Positions 17,356 through 26,580 are shown, counted from the first letter of the stretch. The stretch: 64,000 nt of DNA from Bdellovibrionales bacterium GWA2_49_15 (GCA_001769855.1 MEPP01000031.1:1-64000); one strand, 5' to 3'. Notes: generated by a model from the letters alone, not told the origin. Translations and numbers: made by a program.

Positions 17356-18121
17356 AAACTTGTCTGTAACCAACCGCGACTATAAAGGACAAGGCACTGA
17401 ATAAAATAATTACGGGCCCTGGTATGCATCGCAGATAATTTGAAGTGAGAATTCCTAAAACATTACTTAGAATTCCCACGCCAATACTGATTCTCACATA
17501 ATGCTTAAGGTTTGAACTCAGCACTCGGGCGGTTGCCGATGGAACGATCACCAAGGCACCGACCAAGAGTGACCCAGTCACCTTTATCCCAACTGAAACG
17601 AGCATGGCGACACAGATGAGGTAATACAAGTTATATCGTTTGGGTGTGATTCCTTCTACAAACGCCAAGTCTTCCGAGATATTCATCAGCATCATGCCTG
17701 CATAAATTCTTTTTACCGCCACAAAGACCAAACCGGATATGATCACCGAGAACGTGACGCCGAACCGGGAGAGCCTTGAAATATCGCCGATCAGGCTTTC
17801 GAGCAATTCTGGTTTAGGTATGATTAGAAATCCAATGGACAGACTGGTCACAAAAATAATTCCGGCCAACGCCTCCAGAGAGATTGACGTTATATGTGCA
17901 AGCTTCCAAATGAGAAGAATCCCAATGCCCAGAAAGAAGAGAGCGCCCAAACTTGTATCCAAGTTTAAAAGGAGAGCTATTCCCATGCCTGGTAAGGCCA
18001 CATGTCCCAAGGCATCGCCGACGAGCCCCATTCGTTTGGTCATCATCAGTGAGCCAAGGTAAGCTGACGTTCCTGCCACACAAGACCCGGCCACAAGCTG
18101 TAGGGCGAGATGACTATCCAT
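17342..18121 (-). CDS. Metal ABC transporter permease (ZnuB/MntB family)
   Basis: 259 residues with eight or so hydrophobic helices and the ABC-3 family pattern (GDALGHVALPGMGIALLL near residue 35, GSLLVGALVIVPSATARVL near 185). The family forms the membrane channel for zinc, manganese or iron uptake together with an ATPase and a periplasmic binding protein. Its start lies inside the end of the ATPase gene (8-base overlap), so the two are translationally coupled. No substrate-binding protein gene is adjacent; it must be encoded elsewhere. Zinc is the likeliest metal but the sequence does not prove it. Confidence 0.85.
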   Translation of the reverse strand: MDSHLALQLVAGSCVAGTSAYLGSLMMTKRMGLVGDALGHVALPGMGIALLLNLDTSLGALFFLGIGILLIWKLAHITSISLEALAGIIFVTSLSIGFLIIPKPELLESLIGDISRLSRFGVTFSVIISGLVFVAVKRIYAGMMLMNISEDLAFVEGITPKRYNLYYLICVAMLVSVGIKVTGSLLVGALVIVPSATARVLSSNLKHYVRISIGVGILSNVLGILTSNYLRCIPGPVIILFSALSFIVAVGYRQVFKVS

Positions 18122-18803
18122 GGGAGTGCCTGAAGTACTTTATTTCGCGCCCGTATATTGCCTGTAAATTCTTAGGGTCTAGTATCTTCTCTGGCGGCCC
18201 ATAACAAGACATCTTACTGTTTAAGCATAAGACATTGGTCGCCTCAGTATAGACTGTCGATAAATCATGCGTTACGAGTATGACGGAAAAATTTCTTTTA
18301 ACTTTTGCCGCTTGTAAAAGATCATAGATGGTCTCTTCCCCACCGATATCAATTCCTGCCGTGGGCTCATCAAAAAACAAAATATCGGGTTGTGAAACCA
18401 AGGCCCAGGCAATTAAGACTCTTTGAAATTGACCGGAGGAAAGCAATCCAAGTTGTGTCCCTATAATTGAAGATTCGGCAAACCCGACCTGTTTCAAAAT
18501 CTCAACCGTTTCATTCATGCTCACTTTTTTAAGCTGAAAAAACTCCGCCACGGAGATGGGTATGTCTCGATTAAGCGGGACGCGCTGGGGAACATAACCA
18601 ATTTTGGTCTTTTTTTTCCAAAGCACCTCCCCCTGATAAGGAAGGAGTCCAATCAAGGCCTTCAGTAAAACAGTTTTTCCCGCTCCGTTTGGACCCAAGA
18701 CGACGAGGGTTTGCCCTTCCTCAAGTGCAAAATTAATTTTCTCAAAAATTATTTTCCGATCCAAGACGACGCTCAAATTGGAAACTTGAAGCACAATGCC
18801 CAT
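18114..18803 (-). CDS. Metal ABC transporter ATP-binding protein (ZnuC/MntA-like)
   Basis: 229 residues with Walker A GPNGAGKTVLL (about residues 36-46), Q-loop IGYVPQR, ABC signature LSSGQFQRVLIAWAL (the usual LSGGQ has Ser here), Walker B ILFFDEPTAGID and switch His VTHD. This is the energising subunit for the permease encoded directly downstream. The start at 18803 has no strong ribosome binding site. The divergent neighbour on the other side is UppP, not related in function. Confidence 0.85.
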   Translation of the reverse strand: MGIVLQVSNLSVVLDRKIIFEKINFALEEGQTLVVLGPNGAGKTVLLKALIGLLPYQGEVLWKKKTKIGYVPQRVPLNRDIPISVAEFFQLKKVSMNETVEILKQVGFAESSIIGTQLGLLSSGQFQRVLIAWALVSQPDILFFDEPTAGIDIGGEETIYDLLQAAKVKRNFSVILVTHDLSTVYTEATNVLCLNSKMSCYGPPEKILDPKNLQAIYGREIKYFRHSHG

Positions 18804-18882
18804 CGAATGGTTTTAATACAAAGTGGCCATGAATGACGCCAGCAAAGAGCAACAGAAAAACGAACTTTGGTCATCTCACGAC

Positions 18883-19716
18883 TTAGATGAACCCAAGAAA
18901 CATGAGACCGCCCACCAATGCACCGAGAATAATTCGATAGTAGCCGAAAATAGTAAGCCTACTGCGACTCAAGTATGCCACCATCCATTTGACGGCCACA
19001 ATCGCACCGAGACAAGCCGTCACCAAACCAATCAGGGGATTGACGATCCCAAACGCCTGAATCATCTCCGTACCATGTTTCATGGCCTCATAGAGTGTCG
19101 CCGCGCTCAAAGTGATCAGGCCGAGAAGAAAGCTAAATTCGATGGCGGCAAGTGCGCTCAATCCGACGAGCGTGCCACCCAAAATGGTGACAAGACTTCG
19201 GCTGACGCCCGGCCACATGGCGATACATTGCAGAGTTCCTATCACAAGCGCCTGCGGAATTGTCAGCTGTTCCAACTGCTGTCCGAGATTGTTATCCTGG
19301 GAAAGTTTTTTTCGCCGCTCAACCACCAAAATAGCAATCCCACCCATGACCCAGGCCGAGACGACAGGCCACATTCCAAAGAGGTGACTCTTAATCAGAT
19401 TTCCAAACAGAATACCCACGACGGCGGCGGGAAGAAACGCCACTGACAGATTGAAGGCAAGCCGCAGTCCCGCCTTATCTCGACCGAACATGCCAGTCAG
19501 TACTGAACGCACACGTCCTGCATAAAGAAAAAGAACGGCAAGAATGGCCCCGGATTGAATGCAAATCTCATAAGCCGAAATGGCGGCAGTGTTGTTTCCG
19601 TCGGCGCCCATTTTTAGTAAATGTTGAGTTAATAAGAGATGTCCAGTCGAACTCACAGGAAGATATTCCGTGACTCCCTCAACTAGCCCCAGCAATATCG
19701 CCTCTCCCGTTGTCAT
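18883..19716 (-). CDS. uppP: Undecaprenyl-diphosphatase UppP (BacA)
   Basis: 277 residues, multi-spanning inner-membrane enzyme that removes one phosphate from undecaprenyl diphosphate so the lipid carrier can be reused in peptidoglycan and polysaccharide export. Both family signatures are present: EGVTEYLPVSSTGHLLL near residues 14-30 and WPGVSRSLVTILGG near 168-181. The length matches the family (about 265-280). A GGAG motif 7 bases before the ATG fixes the start. It appears to be a single-gene unit. Confidence 0.93.
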   Translation of the reverse strand: MTTGEAILLGLVEGVTEYLPVSSTGHLLLTQHLLKMGADGNNTAAISAYEICIQSGAILAVLFLYAGRVRSVLTGMFGRDKAGLRLAFNLSVAFLPAAVVGILFGNLIKSHLFGMWPVVSAWVMGGIAILVVERRKKLSQDNNLGQQLEQLTIPQALVIGTLQCIAMWPGVSRSLVTILGGTLVGLSALAAIEFSFLLGLITLSAATLYEAMKHGTEMIQAFGIVNPLIGLVTACLGAIVAVKWMVAYLSRSRLTIFGYYRIILGALVGGLMFLGFI

Positions 19717-19798
19717 TCCTCAGCTCCAGTCAATTTTCTTTCAATTCTCTCTTAGCTTACAAGAAAGGTCCTAAAACTCAAGCTTTTAACTTCTAAAT

Positions 19799-21184
19799 TT
19801 ATGGGTGTGTCATATCTCTGGGAACCACTAATCGATCAAATTCCTCTGCTGATAAAAAGCCGAGAGAGACAATCGCAGCTTTTAGCGTTGTTCCCTCAAC
19901 ATGGGCCTTATTGGCCGCTTGGGCACTTTTTTCGTATCCAATATGCGGGCCGAGTGCAGTCACTAGCATGAGTGAATTTTCAACATATTTTTTTATCTGA
20001 TTTGGAATTGGCTCAATACCAGTGACACAGTTATTGGTAAAGGAGTTCATGGCATCTCCAAGAAGTCTCAATGACTGCAGCAGATTGTAAATCATCATAG
20101 GTTTATAGACATTTAATTCAAAACTGCCTTGAGATCCGGCAAAGCCAATTGCCGCGTCGTTGCCCATGACCTGGATGCAAACCATGGTTATCGCCTCACA
20201 TTGAGTAGGATTGACTTTTCCCGGCATAATGGAGGAACCAGGTTCATTATCAGGGATATGAATTTCGCCAAGGCCGCAGCGCGGACCGGAGGCAAGCCAT
20301 CTAATGTCATTGGCAATTTTATACAACGCTACAGCGAGTCGCTTAAGACTACTCGAGGCACCCACAATAGCATCATGGGCGGCGAGGGCCTCAAATTTAT
20401 TGCGAGCGGTTTTAAAGTCATGTCCTGAAAGACGAGTTATTTCCTGGGCCACAATTTCAGCATACTTTGGATGGGTGTTAAGGCCGGTGCCGACCGCAGT
20501 CCCACCCAAGGCAAGTTCGCGTAAAAAAAGCATCGCCTGCTCGATCGCCAGCCGGGAATTTTTTAGCTGGGCGGCGTAGCCTGAAAATTCCTGGCCTAAA
20601 GTCAATGGAGTCGCATCCATCAAATGTGTCCTTCCAATTTTTACAATCCTGTGAAAACTTTTAGCATGGGCCTCCAATATTTCCATCAGGCGGTCCAGGG
20701 CAGAAAGAAGATGGTCTTCAATTTGTTCCACGGCAGCGATATGCATCGCTGTAGGAAAAACATCATTCGAGCTTTGAGATAGATTAACATCGTCATTAGG
20801 ATGAATCGGTTTTTTAGACCCAAGAATGCCACCAGCTAACTCAATCGCGCGGTTCGCAATAACTTCGTTGGCATTCATGTTAGTTTGGGTCCCAGACCCC
20901 GTTTGCCACACCACTAGGGGAAAATGCTCATCCAATTTTCCCGAGATAACTTCATCGGCGGCCCAAGAAATGAGTTCGTATTTTGCTCGGCTTATTTTTT
21001 CCAACCTGAAATTAGTAAAACAGGCAGCTTTTTTAACTATTCCCAGCGCGCGGATGAACGGGCGCGAGAAATGATCGCTACCAATTTTAAAGTTTTTAAG
21101 TGAACGCTGAGTTTCCGCTCCCCAATAAAATCTGCTCTCAACTTCAACGCTACCCATGGTGTCTTTCTCGACTCGAAATTCCAG
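19799..21184 (-). CDS. fumC: Fumarate hydratase class II
   Basis: Reversible hydration of fumarate to malate in the TCA cycle, cytoplasmic homotetramer. Family motifs: [42 protein letters not shown] with the catalytic His, and [16 protein letters not shown] place the start at the CTG codon 21182-21184, which has GAGGAGG 5 bases upstream and gives 461 residues beginning (M)[10 protein letters not shown], the usual family N-terminus and length. The only upstream ATG (21236-21238) has no binding site and would add 18 unrelated residues. SucA and SucB of the same cycle are about 5 kb away. Confidence 0.92.
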   Translation of the reverse strand: MEFRVEKDTMGSVEVESRFYWGAETQRSLKNFKIGSDHFSRPFIRALGIVKKAACFTNFRLEKISRAKYELISWAADEVISGKLDEHFPLVVWQTGSGTQTNMNANEVIANRAIELAGGILGSKKPIHPNDDVNLSQSSNDVFPTAMHIAAVEQIEDHLLSALDRLMEILEAHAKSFHRIVKIGRTHLMDATPLTLGQEFSGYAAQLKNSRLAIEQAMLFLRELALGGTAVGTGLNTHPKYAEIVAQEITRLSGHDFKTARNKFEALAAHDAIVGASSSLKRLAVALYKIANDIRWLASGPRCGLGEIHIPDNEPGSSIMPGKVNPTQCEAITMVCIQVMGNDAAIGFAGSQGSFELNVYKPMMIYNLLQSLRLLGDAMNSFTNNCVTGIEPIPNQIKKYVENSLMLVTALGPHIGYEKSAQAANKAHVEGTTLKAAIVSLGFLSAEEFDRLVVPRDMTHP

Positions 21185-21367
21185 ATAAACCTCCTCAATG
21201 CCATATAAAAGGTAAGGGTTATAAGACGTGATAAACATTAAAAATATTATCTGATGTAGTGATCATTGCTAGATTTGTGAAGGCCATTGTTCATCTTGTT
21301 TTTTCGAGCGAAGCGAGTAATTTATTTTATGGCTTGAATGTGCCGTTTAACGATAAGGATTGAAACA

Positions 21368-21811
21368 ATGACTATGGCAGAAGCGTTCGTCAATGAGCAT
21401 CCCTTTGACGAACGATATCGTGAAGCAACGGTAAATATCAATGCGACGGTTCGAGCGATTCACGATTCACTACAAGCTTCCAAGATTGATGCTATGCCTG
21501 ATCTCCTCGGCAAAATGGCTGATTATCTTATTGAGTTTAAAGTCCTACATAATCAATTGATTCTCAGCGATGAAGAGGATATTTCCGATTTTTCATGTGC
21601 AAAAGATACAATTGCCGAATTCAATAAAGCAATCGATCAGATTATTCAAAAAATTAAAATGCTGGAAGATAAAGTTGAGGAGCCAAATCCTGGAATCAAT
21701 TTTCTGCATGATGAGATGGAAAAAATCACTATAAAGCTAAAGTCGCTGGAGAATGCGCGCTCTGAAATCTCATTTTGTGGGTATTATAATGAAGTCGGTG
21801 TTCTTGATTAA
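21368..21811 (+). CDS. Helical protein of unknown function, first gene of nuo operon
   Basis: The ATG at 21368 has AAGGA 9 bases upstream; the frame is open 10 codons further but without a site. The 147-residue product is soluble, acidic and mostly helical, with two heptad-like stretches. No cofactor motif. It is 24 bases from the next gene and leads a five-gene run ending with NuoI, so it may be an assembly or regulatory partner of that unit (inference). No family recognised. Confidence 0.6.
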   Translation: MTMAEAFVNEHPFDERYREATVNINATVRAIHDSLQASKIDAMPDLLGKMADYLIEFKVLHNQLILSDEEDISDFSCAKDTIAEFNKAIDQIIQKIKMLEDKVEEPNPGINFLHDEMEKITIKLKSLENARSEISFCGYYNEVGVLD

Positions 21812-21835
21812 TAAGTTTTCGGAGGTATTTTAAAA

Positions 21836-22462
21836 ATGGATCAACCAAGTATTCTGACCAGACCTCCAATGTCATTCGCTAAAAAAAAAGCAATTGCCAT
21901 CAGCATTATTGGGATTATTGTTCTCACAATAGTAATTTTAAGTATCTTGGTGGAATTAGAAGCACCTCCGCAAAAAGAGATTCTCTACTCAGGAGGTGCA
22001 AAGCGCGCTTTGATTGTTTTTCACCCAAGCTGGAAATATCATTTCCAAGAAGACCTCACAGCAGCTTTCGCGAGGGGACTTAATTCCCAAGGCTGGTCGG
22101 TAGATAGAATCACGACCTCATTTAAGATGCTTTCAGATTTCAATACCTATGACATGTATATTTTCGGTACCAACACTTATTATTGGAGTCCAGATTTACC
22201 GACAAAACGCTTCCTTACAGATATTAATTTATTCCAGAAACCAGCGGTGGCAATTGTTAGCGGCCCTGGATATACGGAGCGCGCCGAAGAAACAATGAAA
22301 GAACTTTTGGATAAGGCAAACGCCAGCATAGTCACAATCCATGCTTTTTCGCTTTTTCGTCCGAGTGAAAAATCTTTAATGCCCGATTTCAACCATCTTT
22401 CTTCCGTTGATACCGCGTTTTTGTTAGGTCAAGAAAGTGGCAAAAGAAATTCATCCGAATAA
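21836..22462 (+). CDS. Membrane-anchored flavodoxin-fold-like protein
   Basis: 208 residues. One transmembrane helix (about residues 20-42) is followed by a domain with flavodoxin-like order: strand RALIVFHPSW (about 59-68), helix EDLTAAFARGLNSQGW, strand SVDRIT, then YDMYIFGTNTYYW and KPAVAIVSGPGY. The phosphate loop of true flavodoxins (T/S-x-T-G-x-T) is not clear: HPSWKYH is in its place, so FMN binding is uncertain. GGAGG lies 10 bases upstream. It sits 19 bases before nuoB in the same operon, which suggests a redox or assembly role at the membrane. Confidence 0.55.
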   Translation: MDQPSILTRPPMSFAKKKAIAISIIGIIVLTIVILSILVELEAPPQKEILYSGGAKRALIVFHPSWKYHFQEDLTAAFARGLNSQGWSVDRITTSFKMLSDFNTYDMYIFGTNTYYWSPDLPTKRFLTDINLFQKPAVAIVSGPGYTERAEETMKELLDKANASIVTIHAFSLFRPSEKSLMPDFNHLSSVDTAFLLGQESGKRNSSE

Positions 22463-22481
22463 CTGAACAGGAGTGTTTCTC

Positions 22482-23093
22482 ATGGCAAAAGATGGAAGTT
22501 CGATGATTTTGCCATCATTGATGAGTGAAGCTCTTAAGTGGGCACACAAGAATTCGCTTTGGCCCATGCCGTTCGGCACATCATGCTGCGGCATTGAGAT
22601 CATGTCGACGCTTTCGAGTACTTACGATTTATCGCGCTTTGGCGCGGAGGTAGTCCGGTTTTCCCCTAGGCAAGCCGATCTGCTGATCGTCGGGGGTACA
22701 ATCACCACAAAAATGGCGCCGGTTCTGCGCACAATCTATGAGCAGATTCTTGAACCAAAATGGGTGATTTCTATGGGGGCATGTGCCTCTTCTGGCAACG
22801 GGATTTTTGACACTTACTCAGTGCTCATGGGGATTGATGAAATTATTCCCGTCGATGTTTACGTGCCGGGTTGCCCACCAATTCCCGAAGGTCTGATTCA
22901 CGCCATTTTGCATCTTCAAAAAGTTATAGATAAAAATTTGGAGCGAAAACCTGCGGTTAGACCAACACAAGAAGACGCCATGAATGCCATGACATATAGC
23001 AAGTGCGCGCAAGCCAAGCTTCAGAAATCCGCCACCATCGTGACCGAAGACGGGCTGGCACAAAGTAAAACCACTCCTGATTGGAAGTCATAA
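22482..23093 (+). CDS. nuoB: NADH-quinone oxidoreductase subunit B
   Basis: 203 residues from the ATG at 22482 (AGGAG 8 bases upstream; an in-frame GTG three codons earlier is less likely). NuoB carries the terminal 4Fe-4S cluster N2 that hands electrons to quinone. All four cluster cysteines are visible: the CC pair in [10 protein letters not shown] (Cys35-Cys36), SMGACASSG near 100 and VPGCPP near 130. The C-terminal 50 residues are an extension beyond the usual core. Only one base separates its stop from nuoCD. Confidence 0.95.
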   Translation: MAKDGSSMILPSLMSEALKWAHKNSLWPMPFGTSCCGIEIMSTLSSTYDLSRFGAEVVRFSPRQADLLIVGGTITTKMAPVLRTIYEQILEPKWVISMGACASSGNGIFDTYSVLMGIDEIIPVDVYVPGCPPIPEGLIHAILHLQKVIDKNLERKPAVRPTQEDAMNAMTYSKCAQAKLQKSATIVTEDGLAQSKTTPDWKS

Positions 23094-23094
23094 A

Positions 23095-24837
23095 ATGGAA
23101 CAGTCTGAGTTTGTTCAAAGACAGGCCATTGCGACGGCCAGAATCCATGACAAGTATAGTGAAGACCGCCAGCTTATCATGGATGCAATGAATGAGCCGA
23201 TTTTGTGGAGTACATCTGCTACAGATGCCTTTAATCTGATGAAACAGTTACAGTCCGATGAGCTCCTCAACTTTGATTATCTCACTGACATTACGGCCTA
23301 TGACAATGTTGATGGCCAGGATGGTCCCAAAAGATTTGTCGTGGTTTATCAGTTATTTTCTACTAAAACGCAGACAAGACTTCGGATCAAGCTGGCGATT
23401 GATCCCATGGAAACGCCTGAAAGCTTAACGCCACTTTGGCCCGGGGCAAACTGGCTCGAACGCGAAGTTTACGACATGTTTGGAGTGAAATTTAAAGGCC
23501 ATCCTAATTTGCGACGCATTCTAATGGATGAGCGTTTTACCGGATTTCCACTCAGGAAAGAGTATCCGCTGAAGCAGCGGGAGCAATTTCCGGACAATGT
23601 TCCGCTCCACCTTGGGTCGCATCCATTGGCGAAAGAGGAGCGTTCTGATGAGAAATATTTGCATGATTTTTATAATCCAAATGTTTTGCTTAATATTGGT
23701 CCAGCTCATCCGGCCATGCATGGAACCTTACGAATTATGTGCCGACTAAACGGTGAGACTATCGAAGATGCAGCCTGCGAAATTGGTTATCTCCACAGAG
23801 GTATGGAGAAATTAGGTGAAAACAAGACCTATCATCAGTGGATCGTCTATACCGATCGGATGAATTATTGTTCGGCACTTAATAATAATATTGCCTATTG
23901 CATGACAGTTGAAAACCTTATGGGTATCTCAATTACTGAACGATGCATGTGGGTACGCATGATCTTGATGGAGCTGTCGCGCATTATTGATCACATCATC
24001 TGTGTCGCAATCAATGCACTGGATATGGGGGCCATGACAGTGTTCTGGCTCATGTACTATTGGCGGGAAGAGGCCTATACCATGATTGAATCTTTATGCG
24101 GGATGCGCTTGACCACGACCGCAACACGGGTGGGCGGCATGGCCTATGATTTGCCTGAAGACTTTATCCCGCGTTTGAAAAAGTTTGTAAAAGAATTTCC
24201 CAGTTGTTTGGTTGAAATTCACGGTCTCCTTACAGGTAATCGTATTTGGATTGATCGCACAAAAAATGTGGGAAAACTGAGCAAGGAAGACGCATTAAAA
24301 TTTTCCATCACAGGGCCTTGCCTTAGGGCTTCGGGGATCGATTTAGATCTACGCCGAGATCGACCTTATTATGCCTATCACCAGGTCAAATTTGATGTTG
24401 TTGTGGGAAGCCATGGAGATGTTTTTGAAAGATATTTAGTGCGAATGGAGGAAATGCGTCAAAGTGTGCGCATCATTGAACAGTGTATCCAACGTTTGCC
24501 AGGCGGACCAATCTGGGTTGACGATCCCCGTGTCCGTATTCCTGAGAAAATCGACGTCTACACCAAAATGGAAGTCTTGATTCATCATTTCAAAATTTTT
24601 ATGGAAGGCATCAACGTGCCGCCTGGAGAGCTTTACAATGCGGTAGAAGGTCCGAACGGAGAACTAGGATTTTACATTTTGAGCAAAGGAGGTCCAAAAG
24701 CATGGCGAATGCGCGTGAAGGCCCCTTCATTTATGCTTTTTCAGAGCTTTGAACATTCTGTGGTAGGCGATAAAATTCCGGACGCCATTGCGAATCTAGG
24801 AAGTCTAAATATTATTGCCGGAGAACTAGACCGTTAG
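23095..24837 (+). CDS. nuoCD: NADH-quinone oxidoreductase subunits C and D, fused
   Basis: 580 residues. About residues 1-185 are NuoC (GANWLEREVYDMFGV, then PNLRRILMDERFTGFPLRKEYPL) and about 195-580 are NuoD (GPAHPAMHGTLR, EIGYLHRGMEKLGENKTYHQ, RASGIDLDLRRD and the terminal IIAGELDR). The two subunits form the quinone-binding core with NuoB; fused forms are known in E. coli and others. The quinone-site HPAMHG and Tyr of KTYHQ are intact. The gene lies between nuoB and nuoI without other complex I genes nearby. Confidence 0.95.
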   Translation: MEQSEFVQRQAIATARIHDKYSEDRQLIMDAMNEPILWSTSATDAFNLMKQLQSDELLNFDYLTDITAYDNVDGQDGPKRFVVVYQLFSTKTQTRLRIKLAIDPMETPESLTPLWPGANWLEREVYDMFGVKFKGHPNLRRILMDERFTGFPLRKEYPLKQREQFPDNVPLHLGSHPLAKEERSDEKYLHDFYNPNVLLNIGPAHPAMHGTLRIMCRLNGETIEDAACEIGYLHRGMEKLGENKTYHQWIVYTDRMNYCSALNNNIAYCMTVENLMGISITERCMWVRMILMELSRIIDHIICVAINALDMGAMTVFWLMYYWREEAYTMIESLCGMRLTTTATRVGGMAYDLPEDFIPRLKKFVKEFPSCLVEIHGLLTGNRIWIDRTKNVGKLSKEDALKFSITGPCLRASGIDLDLRRDRPYYAYHQVKFDVVVGSHGDVFERYLVRMEEMRQSVRIIEQCIQRLPGGPIWVDDPRVRIPEKIDVYTKMEVLIHHFKIFMEGINVPPGELYNAVEGPNGELGFYILSKGGPKAWRMRVKAPSFMLFQSFEHSVVGDKIPDAIANLGSLNIIAGELDR

Positions 24838-24856
24838 CAGTTTGAAAGGAGAATAA

Positions 24857-25357
24857 ATGGCCACAATTAATGTTTCCAGGAATTATACCATGAGGGAGAA
24901 ATTTTATTTACCCGCCATCTTCCAAGGTTTGAGGATCACGCTCAAACGTTTCATCCAAGGTTTTGTTTTCCACAAAAAATACACCATTATGTATCCGGAA
25001 GAAAAACGTGAGTACTCACAGCGCTTCCGCGGCATGCATTTTATTTCGCTGGATGAAAATAATATTGAAAATTGCACGGCATGTCTCTTGTGTGAAACAG
25101 TTTGCCCTTCGGAATGCATTCACATTGTGGCCGATGAAAGAGACCCGGCCCAGAATCCCTATGGGGTAAGAAAAGAGAAACGCCCCTTAAGTTTTGATAT
25201 TGACGCCATCCGATGTTGCTTTTGCGGATTTTGCGAAGAATCATGTCCCAAAGATGCGATCAAACTCTCGCGCAATTACGAGCTGTCAGTTCTTTCACGG
25301 GGTGAGGCGATCTACAATTTAGACCATCTCAAGCGAAAGGTAATCGGCCGTGGCTAA
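24857..25357 (+). CDS. nuoI: NADH-quinone oxidoreductase subunit I
   Basis: 166 residues. Two 4Fe-4S ferredoxin motifs, CTACLLCETVCPSECI (about residues 74-89) and CCFCGFCEESCPKDAI (about 114-129), bind clusters N6a and N6b, which pass electrons toward NuoB. The N-terminal 50 residues contain the amphipathic membrane-associated part (GLRITLKRFIQGFVFHK). AAAGGAG lies before the ATG. It ends the operon; its stop abuts the stop of the convergent bacterioferritin gene. Confidence 0.95.
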   Translation: MATINVSRNYTMREKFYLPAIFQGLRITLKRFIQGFVFHKKYTIMYPEEKREYSQRFRGMHFISLDENNIENCTACLLCETVCPSECIHIVADERDPAQNPYGVRKEKRPLSFDIDAIRCCFCGFCEESCPKDAIKLSRNYELSVLSRGEAIYNLDHLKRKVIGRG

Positions 25358-25822
25358 CTACACTTTGCTCGAGAGAAAGACCGGCAGGGACATATCTCGC
25401 AACTGATCAAGCATGGATTCAATTTCATCTATATGTCTGTCTTCATCATTCAAAATTGCCTCAAGAATTTCCCTGGTGGCAAAATCACTAACTTCCCCCG
25501 CCATCTTGATTCCGTTATTGTACGCAATAATGGCCGTTTCTTCCGCGATATGATCATTCGCCAACTGCTTGGGTACATCAGCGCCAATATAGATTTTCTT
25601 TAAATTACTCACGATGGGAATTCCTTCCAGAAAAAGAATCCGACCAATTAATTTCTCTGCATGCATCATCTCCTGCCTGGCGCGCTTTTCAACACTGTCA
25701 TGCAGCTTTTTGTATCCCCAATTATTTGCCATTTCCGCATGAACCACGTACTGATTGATCGCTGTAAGTTCGTCCGAAAGCAGCGAGTTCAGTGTCTCGA
25801 TTAACATCGCATTCCCTTTCAT
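25358..25822 (-). CDS. bfr: Bacterioferritin
   Basis: 154 residues from the ATG at 25822 (AGGAG upstream; the longer frame runs into the neighbouring gene). Ferritin-fold iron storage protein, normally a 24-mer shell. Using the E. coli numbering the ferroxidase ligands are in place: Glu18, Glu51 and His54 (QEMMHAE), Glu94 in EET and Glu127/His130 in EDRH. The heme-ligating Met52 is also present. It follows a DUF1540 gene on the same strand with a 40-base gap and is probably cotranscribed with it. Confidence 0.93.
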   Translation of the reverse strand: MKGNAMLIETLNSLLSDELTAINQYVVHAEMANNWGYKKLHDSVEKRARQEMMHAEKLIGRILFLEGIPIVSNLKKIYIGADVPKQLANDHIAEETAIIAYNNGIKMAGEVSDFATREILEAILNDEDRHIDEIESMLDQLRDMSLPVFLSSKV

Positions 25823-25862
25823 GGCATTCTCCTTTCTGAAATTTAATTTGACGCTGTCTTGC

Positions 25863-26159
25863 TCAGACCTTGAAGGTAAGGCAATATGTTGACTTGCCGG
25901 AAAATCCAACCGAGATGTTCTCAGCGTTGCATTCGAAATCGTCATTAAACTTGCAGTGTGATACTTTGCATGCCCCTACGCCAGCAGACTGTGATTTCTC
26001 TTTACAATGAGTACTGCCGTTCAAAAAGGTATCACAATTTGGATTTTTTGAATCGCCGATGGTAATGGCTCTTGCATGGCAGCTTTTTTCTAAATTGTAG
26101 GTACAATTTGTTACCATGCAGTCAGATACTCGGGGCATCTCAATACAAACTTTTTCCAT
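25863..26159 (-). CDS. Double DUF1540 cysteine-rich protein
   Basis: 98 residues with two copies of a roughly 40-residue unit. Each carries the pattern C-x-V-[TS]-x-C-x-[YF]-N followed by C-x-A and ending C-x-T-F (first CMVTNCTYN to CDTFL, second CKVSHCKFN to CLTFK). This matches DUF1540 as I recall it. The conserved cysteines suggest metal binding, though the metal is not known to me. It lies upstream of bfr on the same strand, which hints at an iron-related role (inference). Confidence 0.8.
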   Translation of the reverse strand: MEKVCIEMPRVSDCMVTNCTYNLEKSCHARAITIGDSKNPNCDTFLNGSTHCKEKSQSAGVGACKVSHCKFNDDFECNAENISVGFSGKSTYCLTFKV

Positions 26160-26290
26160 ACTTCTTCCTTGTTAGGTTATTGTAATGCCGTAAACATATC
26201 AGGATAGATATATTGTAGGAATGATCTAGATGACGCTTACAGGATGATAAGAACCTCTGCGGGGATGACTAATGTATTATTAAAAATTAA

Positions 26291-26320
26291 ATCCTCTTAG
26301 TATCTTTTTATAAGGAGGAT
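26291..26320 (+). promoter_or_regulatory. Hairpin that can hide the ribosome binding site
   Basis: ATCCTCTTA at 26291-26299 can pair with TAAGGAGGAT at 26311-26320, giving nine pairs with one bulged base and an 11-base loop. The right arm contains the whole Shine-Dalgarno sequence of the gene that starts at 26326, so folding of the RNA would block its translation. This fits an RNA thermometer or another translational switch. The pairing is seen; regulation is inference. Confidence 0.4.
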
Positions 26321-26325
26321 GCTCA

Positions 26326-26580
26326 ATGACACATACGAATTCCTTTGTAGAAGATGCAAGCTGCGACCCATGGAAATATTTCAAGTCCCCTGAGGAGGTT
26401 GTGGCAAATAATGATCTATCCCCTGATGAGAAATTCAGGATCTTGGAAAGTTGGAAAGATATTTGCCAGAAAATTAAAGTTGCGGAGGATGACGGGATGA
26501 GGGATGTTCCCAATGATCTATTGCCCAAAATTAATGATAAAATTTGCGAAATAAAAGCAACTCATTCAATTGTGGATTGA
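26326..26580 (+). CDS. Small soluble protein, unknown
   Basis: 84 residues, acidic and helical, with a core [20 protein letters not shown] followed by ILESWK. I recall similar short proteins in several proteobacteria, always unassigned. A strong AAGGAGGAT ribosome binding site lies 5 bases before the ATG and is part of a hairpin (26291-26320). The gene converges on sucB and overlaps its end by 19 bases. Function unknown. Confidence 0.7.
   Translation: MTHTNSFVEDASCDPWKYFKSPEEVVANNDLSPDEKFRILESWKDICQKIKVAEDDGMRDVPNDLLPKINDKICEIKATHSIVD

Noticed and set aside
18823..19446. 207-codon plus-strand open frame
   Set aside because: Lies opposite uppP, which has full family motifs. The plus-strand translation is low-complexity (rich in His, Gln, Asn, Lys) with no domain.
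22473..22481. GTG start for nuoB
   Set aside because: The ATG at 22482 has AGGAG at the right distance; the GTG overlaps that site.
21368..25357. Complete complex I operon
   Set aside because: Only NuoB, NuoC-D and NuoI are present; no NADH-binding or proton-pumping subunits are in the window.
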